A DNA stretch of 64,000 bases from Strigops habroptila (lineage: Eukaryota; Chordata; Aves; Psittaciformes; Psittacidae), in the NCBI RefSeq assembly GCF_004027225.2, contig NC_044291.2, forward strand, positions 10,462,707-10,526,706, given 5' to 3'. The position numbers and the translations under genes are program-made. The notes below the pieces were generated by a model. That model ran no database searches. It was not told the origin of the DNA and saw nothing but the letters and a program-made list of their open reading frames with translations. This document shows positions 1 through 13,393 of this stretch, piece after piece. The first letter of the stretch is position 1; every line of letters begins with the position of its first letter.

Positions 1-3000
1 CTCCTGAGACTTCATGAGACCTGCTTCACTTTAATGAAGTTCTTTTTTCCCACACATGCTCGTTGGTTATCAGGGATTCAAATCTCATTCCTCTGATGAA
101 GGTACATGAGCTTGGAATATGAGCTTCGGGATATATTTAGCTGATCTTTTGGCTAACCTGGGTAAGAGAAATCTTAACATCTTGGCTTTTTTTTTCCTTC
201 TTAAACACTTAAACACTTAATGAGTCTCTCCTGGGGGAAGGAGTGCAGGTGGTAAATTTGCTTTCAGGCTTTTTTTCACATTAGGGGGAATTTACTTGGA
301 CCTGGGTTTGTAGGATAAAAAGTGCTTTCAGGCTACCTCCAAGCTGCAGAGCACTTCCTGAGCTGACAGGCTGCTGCTCTCCAGCCAGCGGCTGGGCTGC
401 TCCTGTGGGAGCTGGGAAAGCAGCTGCTGGAAGGGTTTATGGTTCAGCCTACTCGTGGAGATGCTTGTCCCTGTGAACCAACCTGCTCCTTCTTGGACTG
501 CTGTCAAATGGTGCATGTGCTCCATATGGGAATGTTGGAGCAGCTTGGTGCAGGCTGTGTGCCTGGGTGCAGCCCAGCAGCTCCCTGCAGTCCTGGCTGT
601 GTTCTCCACATTGTGTCTGGACAGAGGCTGCACTGGGAGCCACTGGGAGCCAGGGATCCGATCCATCAGCTCTGTCTCAGTTAACTTTTCCTGCTCTGAA
701 AGGCGCTATTCTGAAGAGATTTGTCAGCACGTTGTCACAGCTTGACTTGACTTGCATTTTCAAGCTTGCACCCTTTACTTGGGAAATAAAACCACTAACA
801 GTCATGGAGCAGGCTCAAACCAGTGCTCCCAGCAGGCAGGTGATCACAGGTCATTCTCCTCCAGCCCTCGGGAAGTGGCAGCAGTGGCTGCTGCCAGTGC
901 AGTGCTCAATGGGAGAGCTGTGAGATACCATGTGCACTTCCGATATGGCGAGACAAGCCTTGTACATCAAGGTGATAAGGGAAGCAGAAGTGCAAGCTCC
1001 AAAGGAACACACCCAGCCCTGGAGTACTGTGGCAGTGAAATGCCACTCACGGTGTGGGTCTGGGTTTCTCGGTCGCCTTTTTTATGCTTCCCTTGTTTGC
1101 CTGAGCTCCTGCTCTGATGGACTCAACAAGAGGCTGAGTCGCAAGTTCTGGGTTCTCTGCCAGGAGAGTTTTATACAAATAAAGGTGCCATCACCTTTAG
1201 TGCCCTTCATTACCTTGGGATAGGATGTTATCTCACAAGGGTGTGCTCAACCTTAATGTTTAAGGTGATGTCAGGTGAGGCTGAAGTATGCTGGAGGAGT
1301 ATGGTACAGGTACTGTCAAACTGAAGCCTGAACCGAAAGTGTGTACTTGGGACATAGACAGCGCCCTCGTGTTCCTGCTACAGGTTTGGTTGTACTTGTA
1401 AAGCCATTTTTATGCTGCTCTCTTCATAGGAGGCACAAACAGAGCAGTGTCTGTAGGATCTCCTGCTGTATGGATGGTAAAGCCTCATATATTTTATTCT
1501 GTTTTGCCTCTTTTGTAAGCAGTAGTTTATAGTAGTTTAAAACAGCTTTTGGCAGCAGCACAACTTCCCTTAATTAGCTGAATTCCCTCCAGTACATCAT
1601 GATAATAAGATCATGTGCACTGCTTTTATACTCTTGCTTTTGATCTTGCTTGAAACCACTGCCCCACAATGAGGACCCGTGCATCGCAGAGCACAGTACA
1701 GCCTTACTCCTTGCACTCCTTCTCTGTCACATTTTCTCCACCACAGCAGTTGCTGACGCCAGCTTTGGGATCAGGAGGTCAGGGAGTCAGCTGCCCTGAC
1801 AGGGCTTGTCGTGTACACGTTGAAGAATTCCTGCACAATCTGTGGTACATCACCTATTACTATCACCCATCACCTTTTCCTGGTTGCTGTTGTTGGTCTG
1901 CTGCCTGTCCCAGCCCCAGGAGAAGGGTCTGGGCACTTCTGCAGCCCATACACTGCAGCCTCTCCCTTCAGCAGCTCCAAGTGAAGGCATCGGCCACCAC
2001 TGGGGTAGATGGTGCAGAACCCCCCTGAAGCTGCAGCCTTTGCTTTCCAGTGAGTGCCCCCCATAATCCCTGAGGGTGAGGTAGAATGAGTGCCCCGACC
2101 TGTGCAGATGGCCTGTGGAATGTCCCTCTGAAGAGGTGCCCTCCCTGCACACCCTTCAGGTCAGGGAGTTCTAAAATCTCTTTGCATTTTTGCAAAGACC
2201 TCCTAAGAAAGACTCAGGAGTTGCTTTTGCTGTTACATGGATCTTTCTGTGAGCATCCCAGTCCTTGGGCTGGTCCTACCATGATGGGCTTATGTTCAGT
2301 AGGCTGCATAGTCCAAGCAGTAAATATTGATCTTGGGTCAGATGAAATCTTTGCTGTAACAATAGGGATTGTCAATGTTTTGTGAGGGATGGTTTCCCCC
2401 ACAGCAGAATGTAGCAGCAATCCCTGCTGCCCCTGTCCCTGCTGCTTCAGCCCTTACCCCTGTTCAGCACAGCTCAGAGAAGCTGAACACAAATATTTCC
2501 CACTTGAGCATACTACAAGTCATGGGTCTGGTTTGGAATGGGCTGCAGGTCAGGCAGTAAGTATGCTTAAAGCGGAGTAAAAGTGCTCATAGGTAAATCC
2601 AAGCAGTGGTTAATGATTAGCCTTTGATACAGATACTGATGTGGGTTCTGCTTGTCAGCATTATCTGTGAGTTTAGAAACTTTGATCCGTCTCAGACTTG
2701 TTGCCTGTTTGAAGAAGACAAACTGCTCTCCTGGAGTCAGGAGGTGGAAAACTTGGCTCTGGAAGAGTAAGTACTCAGCTTTTTTAGCTCTGAATCATGT
2801 TTGTTTGGAGTAGCAGCTCTGTGGCAGTGCAGGGGTTTGGAAGCTGGGTGGAAAAGGCCATATTTGAAGCTTGGTCCTGGGGTCACTCATAACTCGAACA
2901 AAACTCCTGTTGATGGCTGTTTGTTTCAGCGTTCCATGCCCTAGAGGTGGTCCTGTCAGAAGAGTGTCACGAGGCCAAGGCTCTTCCAAAGACACGTTCC

Positions 3001-4439
3001 TTCCCAGAGAATGGCTTGGTTTGGTTGCCCCTTCCCTCTTCTTCATATGGCAGGAGGTCTCCTCCCTTGCTGACTTGAGTGAAGGTGGGATTGTATTTTG
3101 GCATTTCCCACAGTGAAAATGTAGAGGTGCTCTGTTCCATAGACTAGGGCTATGAATTTGTTCTCCAAACTCCTGCAAGTATTTGCATTACTGCCTGGAA
3201 GCTATTTATATGTCACATGTTCCATCCTCTTGGTGGTGTTTGAGATCATGGAAGAAGAGTAGGAATGTGCCTCTGGTGATGTATAGTTTGGTCTTAACCA
3301 TCAGCTGAAACAGAGATTGACTTCCTGGGCTTAATCGAAAACACAGTGGGATGGATTTTGCTGCTGCTGCCCTGGGTTCTACCCTGCATTTTGTTCAGAA
3401 ACAGCTTCAGGCTTCTCAAAACAAGAGGTGTTTTGAACAATTGAATTCGGTTCTTGGCTGTGGTGGAACAAGCTTTTGTTGTGAGGGAGAGTCATTGATG
3501 CACAAGGCAGTGAATGCGCATTCATTTCCCTTCTGCAAGTAGGGAAAGCATATTTCTAAAAGTCATTCTTGCAAGCTATTGGGTTTGCAGTCAAAAGCCT
3601 GCATTTCAAAGGTGACCCTGGCCCACCAGAGCTGGAGTTGGAAGCCCCAGTGTGTTCCCATAGGAGCTGACGTCAACAACACATGGTTATTGCAGCAACA
3701 TCTGGCACAGGCCGGAACGTGACAGCCCCAGGGAAGGTGAATGCTTGAGTGGCCACCTTAAAATGCTGTGTTTGCACATGGACACACATCTGAGGAGTCA
3801 CTGTAGCAAACAACTGCTTACATGTGAAAAGCAAGGGATGAAACGTGCTCCTGGGATTGTTGGTCAAGGAAGCGTTCACATGTGGAGGAAGCCAATGGCA
3901 CAATGAAGGTGTTTCACTGTGATGAGTCTGTGGCAGTACTGGACATGGAAAAATGTGTGTGAATTGCTTAAACCAGTGTGTCCCGTATCATGTGTGGAAC
4001 AGATTCCTAAAAATTACCACTGAGTTCTGGAGGGTGGTTTTCTTCTTGTGATATTCTCAAAGCATACCTGAAAGCCAGTTCAGAACTTGTACACATGTTG
4101 CCCTTTCCGGGCTAAGTCTCATTATGATGTTGAAAAACAGCCAGAGGGGAAAAAATGAGCTTGTTTTCCAGGTGTGGAGGTTTGTGTAAATGGCTGGGTT
4201 GTTATCAGCTGACCCATTAACTTGTTGTTACCACTGTGCTGCTGTGCCTCAGGCATTGCCAAAGTTCCCAGGAGGGAAGAGTTCTCTGTCAAAGGATTTG
4301 CAGTATTTTCAAGAACAGGAGCTTTTAGTTCAACTACAGGATCTGTATCTGGGTCCAGCTCTCCAGAGCACTGAGCTGCTCCTCACCATCTGCAAGAACA
4401 GATAAGTCCTCGCTGTGTGCAGGGTATCAAACTAGATGT

Positions 4440-4563
4440 GCAGTTGTTATGCTCAGGGGGATGCTGATGGGAGGCATCCTGCTCCCACCAAGCCTGCTTG
4501 AGCAGAGAGGTGGGACTAGATCATCACAGGATGTCTCCTAAACCTCAGTAGTTCTGTGACTGA
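4440..4563 (+). mobile_element. Old CR1 LINE 3' end fragment
   Basis: The stretch from about 4500 (gtgggactagatcatcacag) to ttctgtgactg is a diverged form of the avian CR1 3' terminus, which normally reads ggactagatgatctt...ttctgtgattctg. It is more degraded than the other copies in the window, so it is an older insertion. Confidence 0.55.
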
Positions 4564-4902
4564 AGATCTTAACCACCAGTCGTCCTGTGGTGAGCTATGG
4601 AACAGGGACAGGGAGGGTAAGATCTGGGAATCGTCCTTCTGTGAGTCTCCTGGATCATCTGTGTTGATGGACTTTAGGCGTCCTTTTATGAGGCCTGTAA
4701 TAAACCACCCATTTTATTACCCTCAGCATTAGTTTTATCTATGCAAGACAAGGGTATTTATGGTGGTCGTGGATACCATCTGCAATCTTGCACCTGTATT
4801 AAAGGCCAGGAGATGCACTTTTAGGCCACATTGAGTCATGCTGCATTTTTGCAGCTGCATTCTTGCTTGGGAGTGGACTTGCTTACGCCTGGTTTCATTT
4901 TA

Positions 4903-5375
4903 GAACCACAGAATCCCAGAATGGTTTGCACTGGAAGGGACTTTAAAGCTCCTCCAGTTCCAACCCCTGCCACGGGCAGGGACACCTTCCACTAGAGCAG
5001 GTTGCTCCAAGCCCCTGTGTCCAACCTGGCCTTGAACACTGCCAGGGATGGGGCAGCCACAGCTTCTCTGGGAAAAGTCTGTGCCAGCGCCTCAGCACCC
5101 TCACAGGGAAGAGCTTCTGCCTAAGAGCTCATCTCAGTCTCCCCTCTGGCAGGTTAAAGCCATTCCCCTTGTCATGTCCCTACAGGCCCTTGTCCAAAGC
5201 CCCTCTCCAGGTTTCCTGGAGCCCCTTTAGGCACTGGAGCTGCTCTAAGGTCTCCCCTTCAGGAGCCTTCTCTTCTCCAGGCTGCCCCAGCCCAGCTCTT
5301 TCAGCCTGGCTCCAGAGCAGAGCTGCTCCAGCCCTCACAGCAGCTCCGTGGCCTCCTCTGAGCTCACTCAAGCAG
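4903..5375 (-). mobile_element. CR1 LINE 3' fragment
   Basis: It starts on the plus strand with the reverse complement of the CR1 3' terminus (cagaatcccagaatggtttg) and continues through the shared block ending in the gcagcagctccgtggcctcc segment. It is 5'-truncated, as is usual for CR1, and contains no RT domain. It forms an inverted pair with the plus-strand copy at 6040-6288. Confidence 0.93.
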
Positions 5376-6039
5376 GTCTTTTGTGTCTCCTGAGATTATT
5401 TTACAGTTTTACGAGGCTTAAGGCTGGAAGGCACCATTTGAAGTAAGTCTGGTCAGAGCTGCTTTTTACTGTTCAGCCTGGTGCATGTCCTTCCCACCTT
5501 AGGAAACCATGGAGCAACGGTTGATCAGGTATTAACTTGGAAGCAGTACCCTGGCTGATATCCTGTTATACCCAGCGTTCCTTAGAGATTGAATGCTTCT
5601 GCATGTGATCACTGGATGGTCACATACACATCTGCTTATTCCCTGGGCAGAGACACCATTTAGTGTGAGACAGGCTGGCTCCTTTCGTACATACCAGTGC
5701 TGCGGGTGGTGTGAACCTACAGGAATCTGGTGCTGAATTCATGAGCACAGTGAAGAATCTTGTATGCAAAGGGGTTTTGTTTTGATTTTAAGATCTAAGT
5801 TTTCCCTTCATTAACAAAAAAGTCTGTGGTAGGTAGAAGAATCCATGCTGGAGTTGTTCTTGATTGGGGCCTATAAAAGAGGAAGAGAAATTCTTCACTA
5901 GGCCTGTGCTTTCTAAGGAAGCACAGGTTGTGTAATCTCACAGGATACATGATACAAATCTTGCAAGATACAGTTCCAAATATTAATTATTTTTTTAGAT
6001 TAAAAAGTGTTTGAAGCATATTGCAAGCCTTAGAACTCT

Positions 6040-6288
6040 TTATCCTGCCAGAAGGGAGATTGAGATGAGCTCTTAGGCAGAAGCTCTTCCCTGTGAGGGT
6101 GCTGAGGCGCTGGCACAGGGTGCCCAGAGAAGCTGTGGCTGCCCCATCCCTGGCAGTGTTCAAGGCCAGGTTGGACACAGGGGCTTGGAGCAACCTGCTC
6201 TAGCGGAAGGTGTCCCTGCCCGTGGCAGGGGGTTGGAAATGGATGAGCTTTAAGGTCCCTTTAGCACAAACCAGTCTGGGATTCTGTG
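6040..6288 (+). mobile_element. CR1 LINE 3' fragment
   Basis: Plus-strand copy of the terminal 250 bp of CR1, from the cctgccagaagggagattg block to ggtccctttagcacaaacc and the terminal attctgtgg. It is complementary to the minus copy about 660 bp upstream. Confidence 0.93.
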
Positions 6289-7190
6289 GCTGTGATCTCA
6301 CTCATTCCTCAGCATACGCCAAGGCAGCAGGATGTTTCCCGCTCTCTGGCCATGTGGATCACGTCTCCATGGTCACAGTTCCTGTGCTCAGCTGTGGAAT
6401 GTCCCTGCAGAAACCACACAGAGGATAAGGAAGTGTCTTATTTGTTCAGGAGATTACGTAATGTTGGAAAATACCGGTCACATGGCACTTCTTTTCTGTC
6501 TCCTCTGCCCTGCTGCTGTCCTGTTTCTCTTCACCACTAAGGAGGAGGTTTGGGCAGCTTCTGCTGACCAGCGAGCATGGGGTCCTCGGGTGGTTTCTGA
6601 CCAGTCATGCACGGTAAGCAGGCAGCTCTCAGCTACCCCCACATCCCAGCAGGACCCGTGAAGCCACTGGGATTTAAAGCCATTCTGCCTTATTTCTGCT
6701 TAAACACAGCATGGTCCCTGTGGGGAAGAGGAGACCTTCGGGTTTCTGCTCCCTGGGTGCTGAATACTGGCATTTTGTGGCATGGGTACATATCATGACA
6801 GGGGTGTTGTTCATACTCTGGATGGTCTGAGGAAGAGAGATGGAGCTGGGATAAGTGGCCTGCCAGGCTGTGGACCTGGGATAATTGCTTCAGGAGTCTT
6901 TGACGTGCGCAGGGTTGCTGAAGAGGTTCTTCTGTCGATGCCCCCTGGGAATTGCCTTTGATGGAGACTTGTTAATACTAGCTCTGAATCCATGCTGGCA
7001 TTGGCTATAAGGAGTTTTGGTGTCTGACATGCTTTTGTAGGAGCTGTTAGCCTGGATGTTGTATAAAGAAATTGTAACGTAGCATCCTGTGTCAGTTTTG
7101 GCGTCTCTAATGCCATGGTTTGCTCTCCAGATGAGTGCTTGAGTCAGCTTTTGTATGGCACCTTCTCTGCTTCGGAAGCTGGTAGGCCAG

Positions 7191-7315
7191 CTTGGACGGG
7201 GCTCGGAGCAACCTGCTTTAGTGGAAGGTGTCCCTGCCTGTGGCAGGGGGTTGGAACTGGGGGAGCTTTAAGGTCCCTTCAACCCAAACCATTCTGTGAT
7301 GATTCTACGATCCTT
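7191..7315 (+). mobile_element. CR1 LINE 3' fragment (short)
   Basis: Only the last 120 bp of CR1 are present: gagcaacctgctttagtgga, the ggcagggggttggaactggg block, and the duplicated terminal ctgtgatgattctacgat, which is the normal short direct repeat at CR1 3' ends. Confidence 0.9.
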
Positions 7316-8545
7316 ATCACCTTTTAACTAGCACCACCTTTGCCACCACTTGAGTTCTGTGTCTGCTGATGCAGCATCTCACCCTTCTGAACACTGACTA
7401 ATGTTTCTTGGCGTTTGTTAGCAGTGAAGAGTCCAACTTGTGTTTGACATGTCTGTTCTTGGCCCTCTGCTGTGGTCAGCGGGTGGGAGGCTCTGTGCCA
7501 GGAGAGTTGTGCTTTGTTCCTGAGCTGCACTTTTGAATTGCTCAGTGCAGAATAGTCTCTCCAGCTGGGGTGGTCAAACACAGTCAAGGGTGGAATATGC
7601 GCAGTTCCTCTGAAAGCATCCAGCTGGGGACTTGGGTTAATTTGGGCTCACTGAGGTTGGAAGTACTTGTGTTTGACCAGGGTGGTAGCAGGTTATTGCT
7701 GGGGCAGCAGAATGCTTCAGTTCACATAATTTCTGACGTGTTTCTCCAAAATCTGTTTGCTGTGTCCTGCCTGGTGGTCCTGTTCATGCGCACAGTTCAC
7801 CAACTGTCCTCAGCCTCACGACAGCTTTCCCATCTGTCCATCACTCAGAATAGCTCCTTTGCACCACGCTTCTGTGACAAATGAGTGCTGAGCAGTATCT
7901 GCATGTTAGCAAGCCTGTACCTGGTGGTGTTCCCAGGACCTGCCTGCTCCAATCCCAGTGCCATTCCTGGTATCATGCTCTTCCTACTGTTTTGCATCTG
8001 TTAGGGCAAGGACTTTTGTAATTGCATGAAAATGATCTAGTTGGGTGTACCCACTGCTGTGCTGTGAGCTCCAAAGCCTATTACCCACCTCCAGAAACGT
8101 TCTCACTTCTAGCACTATGTGGGGGACAGGAAGAAGCAGCTCATGGCTGCCGTGCTGAGGAAATGGTGTGATTGTCTCATGTCCTGCCAAGAGTGGGGCA
8201 GCCTGAAGAGTATGTATAGGTGGTGACCCAGAGGTTGGACTCAGTGGTTGGAGGCATAGATCGGTCTCCAAGATTGCAGTTCTGCTTTCAAAGAAAAGCT
8301 TAATGTTCACTGGTCTGTGTGGGATCATGTCCAGGATTCTCTTTACAAGAGGGGAGTTCCTGCTGATTCCTTGCTGATGTAGTCCCTCTGCATTGCTGAC
8401 CCAGTGTTTGTGAGACAAAGAGACAAACCAAGGAGTAACGGTGTTGGTTCTGTCACCTCTTGCTAAAGGTTGATGTGGTCATTGTGGAAGTAACCTGCTC
8501 CACTGAGGCAAGGACTGAGAGGTGGCCAGCACAAGTGGAGGAGCC

Positions 8546-8640
8546 ATTATAGGATAGGATGGGATAGTTGAGTTGGAAGGGACCTACAACAGTCATCTAG
8601 TCTGACTGACATGTTAGAGTTTGGGACCCTTTGTGAGACA
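8546..8640 (-). mobile_element. Diverged CR1 LINE 3' fragment
   Basis: The segment aggatgggatagttgagttg followed by gaagggacctacaacagtca is the reverse complement of an older CR1 3' end, of a different subfamily from the abundant copies here. It degrades after about 90 bp. Confidence 0.65.
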
Positions 8641-10848
8641 GCCCTGGATCGCTCGTGATCTCAATGCAAAGCTGTACGTGTGCTCCAGGTGCTTGAGCCT
8701 GTGCTGTCAGCATCAGACTCCTCTTGCAGAAATGAGGTCAAGAGCCAGAAGAATCTTGGCAAGGACCCTGCAGTTTTGCCATGCTTCTCAATAGTATCCT
8801 TCCTTTATTGCTTTTCCATCTCCCGTAGTTTGGGTAAAAGCAAAACGCTTGGCTGCAGAGGAGGCTGCTTCTTGCTCAGCCTACCTAACGCCCTGTACAC
8901 ATCTCTTGCCAGCACTCCTCAGCCTTTCCTCTGATGTGATCAGTGTCAGTCTTGGGGTTTCTGCTCTGCAGGATTGTTTTCTCCTGCCTTTCAGTTCACT
9001 GGGCCCGTTAACGACATGGGCTGGTGTGATGCTGCGCTTCATGGAGCTCAGGGCATTGTCCTGTAAGGAACACTCTGTCCTTAGTTGTTTTTTCTTCTTC
9101 TTGTTCAAATATTTAGAGATTTCCTGAGGAGTCTGCAGAAGCTGGAGGATGAGGAATGACCGTCCCTGTGTAGGGCAGCAGATCAAGCTGGGTCTCTAAC
9201 AGAAGGTGACCAGACAAGTTTGCTATGAAAATAAACCCCATCAAAGGGACGTGATGGTGGCCATGCTGAGAGGAAGAGCTCTGGCCCCTGCTCAAGTGAT
9301 GGGGGTTGTGCTGAGTGAAAGCCACCAGCTTTGCCTTAGCTCTAGAGCTGTGGTTCACAGCAAAGCACAGGACCTTAGGGCTTGAACCCATGCTGATACT
9401 TCATTAACTTCTTTTAATTTTAATTAAAAGTTGATTAATGTGTATAACTGTGCTGAGCTGTCAAATAATGTGCAACTCTGGGAAGCCTGTGTGAGCCAGC
9501 ATCTCAATTGGAATCCATGGTCTGAATGGGACCACTTTAGGGGCTTTTTTTGCCATGTCCATGAGTGCCGTGTGATAGTTACATGGGGAGGGAGCTCTTG
9601 GGGACAGAGCAGCCCTATGATGAGAGAGACAGATGTGTATTGGAAGTATGGAATGTGGGAAAGAAACCCAAGGATTTGGTAAGAATAATACAAGCAGGGG
9701 GTGGCAGCCAGAGCCCTGCAGGATGGAGGTTTGTAGCTCAGGTAAGCGTGAGAAAACAGCAAAATAACTCCACCTGGCAGGGCAGAGCCCCACAGACCCC
9801 CCGTGCGTTCCCCCAGGCTCCAAGGAAGGGGCATGTACTCGCAGAGGGTGACTGTTGGCCGCAGCAGTGTGGTGTGGCTGTGCCACCGAGAACCTGAGCT
9901 GAACCTTGGCTGAATCTTTCTCCCCCAAACCTCCCTGAGTGGGTGGTGGGAGGCTTTGATCCACCCCCTGCTCACATCCTGCCTCCAGGGTTTGACAGAG
10001 GCACTTGATGAAAGGGTCTTTCTCAGCCTGGGCAGGTACCATTGCTCGTGGGCTCATGAACAACAGGACATTCTTGATGTGCCATGTTCTCTGCTGTCCC
10101 CCTTCAGCATCCAGGACTGGGCTGAAATGGTTCCAGCTTTTGATCCATGATGGAGGAGGATCACCTCTCCTGCGTGGCTTTCTCCCCTCATGGAAAACTA
10201 ACAGCCCTGTAGGTTACTGTTAAGAGCCCATTCTCCTGCTTGTACTGTGTGTGATAGCTGCTGAAGAGCTGCTGTCTCCTTGCTGCCAGCTTGGCTGCGT
10301 CTCCCTTCCACGTCCCTGCTGACTGCTTCATCTCTGCATGTCACAGGCTGCCCAGACACCGGCCCCTTTGGAAGCTGCACACAAGATGTTGTCTGTAGCC
10401 CTGCTCAGCTCTTTTTTTGCCCATCATTCTCCACTCCCTGCACTCTACCCCCAGGCATCACAAGCTGGACATCCTCCAGAGTACCTGTCTTCTCCTTCAA
10501 AAGCTTCTGAAACCCAACTGTTCAAGTAGCTCAGCTGTATCCCTTTTGCTTACAGGTGGAGAGGGACAATGTGCTCCTCTCCCAAGCCATTCCTTTCTCT
10601 TCCTTGCTCTTCATCCAAACCCGTTCTGGTGTGTAGAGCTTCTAGGAAGCCTTAAATGTCTGGTAAAGGTTTTTGGTTGGGGCTTTGAGGAGGTGATACA
10701 GGACCAGGCCAAGCCACACAGCTCTGCTGTGAGCTTGCAAACATCCCTTAAATCCTTAATATAGCATTAAGAGCTTCTTCTGCAGGAGTTGAGCAAAGGA
10801 AGGGCAGAGGTATGCAATTATGGGGTGTGCTGGGCACAGCACAGTCCC

Positions 10849-10918
10849 TCCTGTGGCAGGGGGTTGGAACTGAGGGAGCTTTAAGGTCCTTTCCAACACA
10901 AACCAGGCTGGGATTCCA
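10849..10918 (+). mobile_element. CR1 LINE 3' fragment (70 bp)
   Basis: Only the final block remains: tgtggcagggggttggaact, then the agctttaaggtcctttccaa segment and gggattcc. It is the terminal 70 bp of the same young subfamily as most copies in the window. Confidence 0.85.
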
Positions 10919-11538
10919 TAAGGTTTAGTGTGCCTGTATAGCTTGCTCCAGAAGGGCTCTGCTTGCCGTGTCTGGCTACTCCTGTAGTATGAAAAGGTAG
11001 GATTAGGCTGTGCCTTTAGGAGCTAAACCTGGATCCTGGGGGAGGCACAGCAAGCGCCCCCCTTTGGAGAGGAAGCAGTTAAAGTTGTCCTCTTTGCCAG
11101 GAAACTGAATAAATGAAGCAGTGCTTAAGCCTCAGGGTGACTGGCTCAGAGCAGTCAGTGGAGACCAGGGCTGAGCCAGGGAACAGTGCAGCAGTGTCTG
11201 CAGCTCCCTGCCTCCCCTCCCACCTCCATTTGCAGCACTTCAGAGGAAAAACAAGGATTGGGCTTGAGACCACAAGCTGGAAGCCCATAGAGCTCACACA
11301 GTTGTCAGCTGGGCTGCTGTAAGTAGAGCACTGGTAACTTCTGGTTGCCTTTTCCATTGCTCATGTGTTTTATACGTGGCATTCCTTTGTGGCACGCAGG
11401 AGTGAGGCGGACGTGATGTGCAAGCGGGAGATCTTTGCCTTTCCAGCATGTTATTTCTGATCTTTTTTCCCTTGGATTACTCTCAGGAGCTTTCATTTGA
11501 ATTCTCAGTAAATCTTACCAGGTGTTTTTCACTTTCAG

Positions 11539-11600
11539 GAGAACAGAGGGAGCTCCTGACCCTGTTCTGGCTACCAGCAGCGCTCGTGGGGAGACCCTAG
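11539..11600 (+). other. Candidate cryptic or noncoding exon in SLC31A1 intron 1
   Basis: A pyrimidine tract followed by cactttcag lies directly before 11539, and a strong donor (ctag|gtaagaat) follows 11600. The 62-nt segment is open in one frame but matches no protein I know. It could be an alternative 5' UTR exon of SLC31A1, a cryptic exon, or chance. Only the splice-site match supports it. Confidence 0.2.
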
Positions 11601-13393
11601 GTAAGAATCACTCCAGCTGAGTGTGGAGGCAGGAGTTTGGAGGCTTCTGCACAGGAGCCAGCCCCGTCAGCATGGCTCTGGTGAACCACTAACTGGTGTA
11701 AAGGAGACTGAAGAGGGGTTTTTTAAGGCTCTGTTGCTTTTGGGCACAGCCAGTGGAATTAGTTTTATTCCTTGCTTTCTCAGCACTGGCATGGGAAAGA
11801 TGAGGCGCTGTTTTGAAGGGAAGAGTTTGCTGCTCTAATGGGTGTTGATTTAGGACTCTTGTTAGTCCTGTCAGACTTCTGATTTGGAAAGGGGCTTCAT
11901 TCCTTTTGAACGTGGTTTTAAGGAAGCTGTTTGCACACCGTGTTTCAGGCCCAGCTGATTTGTGAAGTACTTTCTGGGAGCTTGGCAGATCCTTCCCATA
12001 GTCTGTCCTGTTTGAGCACGTCCTGTGTTTCTGCATTAAAAGCTGTATCTCCCTTGGGGGTCTGGAAGGCTCTTTGCCACAGGCAAAACTGTGGCAGGAT
12101 GCTAGATTAACAGGGCAGAAACAACACATTGGGAAACTCTGGTGGAGGTTCCGATAATGCCCATCATTTTATGGTTAAGGCCTGCTTGAGAAGACTGCTT
12201 TGTGTTTGGCATCTCAGCAGGTCCAGCCCATTTGCCCGCTGTTTCTGTTGCACTGGTAGAAGATACCATCTCTCCTTCCTTTCCTGTGCCCTGGAGTTGC
12301 TAACGTGGCTTCCTTGTGTGTGTGGAGTGAGGCAGCACTGGTTACATGTGGGTGGAGGGTGAAAGTACATCCTGATGCTGAGCTGGAGCTGGGAGGTTGC
12401 TATTGTCAAATGCTGCTCCAGGCTGCACATGTCCCTGCCCCAGCTGGGTTTGCTGAGCTTCCAACGTACTCCATTGCAGTGGAGGGGTAGAAACCCCTGA
12501 GCAGAGCCTACCAGAGTGCTGAGGTCACTCCTATCCGAGGAGAAATCCTATGTGTAACTCTGAGTCTTGCTGTTTTCCTTAAGGATTTGAGGGCTCATGA
12601 AATGCAGGCTGTGGCTCCTCTGCACTGGGGTGACAGCACCAGGAGGGAAAGAAAGAAGCCCTGGAGAGAATTTCCTCATTCCTGTCTCCTGTCCCACCCT
12701 GTTTGTTTTCTTATGTGGTAGAGCTATTGCAGAGTACAGAAAAAATCTGTGTGTGTGTGTCCCTGATAAGTGCAGCATGGAGGTAGGGGCACCCTGAGGT
12801 CTGTGCCCTTCAGGTGGGTAAATGCTTTGACATACTTGAGCCTGCTGCAGCCAGGGTCTGCTCCAGACCCCTCACCAGGGTGTGCTCAGGAATCCACGCC
12901 AAAGCCTCTCTTTATCTCTGTGCAAACATGGGAGCAGGGAGAGACAAGTCACCCATTCAGGCAAAAATACCTGTTGGAGTGCTGGGTTTGTACAAGACTA
13001 AACCTATTTAAAGAACTGGCAATATTAGAAACTTATGTGTGGGGTTTTTCCTCCAGGTGTGGAGTCAGACTTGTTAAAAAGTGCCTTTCTTTTTGTGATA
13101 CACACAGCTCCATCTCAGCTTGTCTCTTAGGGTCTGTGCAAGCAAATAGACATTTGCAGCTTGAAATATTACACAGCCTGTTGCTGCTGCTGCTCTAGGT
13201 GTTGTTTTTACCTCAAAGCACAGGTAGAGACCTCCTAAGTTGTAGCTCAGTGACTGATTGTGCTGGGGTGTTCCACTGGAAGTGATTTGTTTTTAAACAG
13301 GAATGCATCCACATGTCGGTTATCTTTAGTAACACAAAAGGCAGCTCAAGTGGCTCAGTCTGGGTTATTTCCTCTTATTCTACTTAATATCGT

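Noticed and set aside
2696-2766. Possible 71-nt exon with a gtaagt donor
   Set aside because: The acceptor has almost no pyrimidine tract and the predicted peptide matches nothing known.
4190-4405. 71-codon frame ending ALQSTELLLTICKNR
   Set aside because: It is short, without a recognisable domain or splice context, and lies just upstream of an old CR1 end.
9424-10063. Two overlapping minus-strand frames of 183 and 200 codons
   Set aside because: They are in different frames of the same DNA, lack recognisable domains and have no splice or promoter context inside the SLC31A1 intron.
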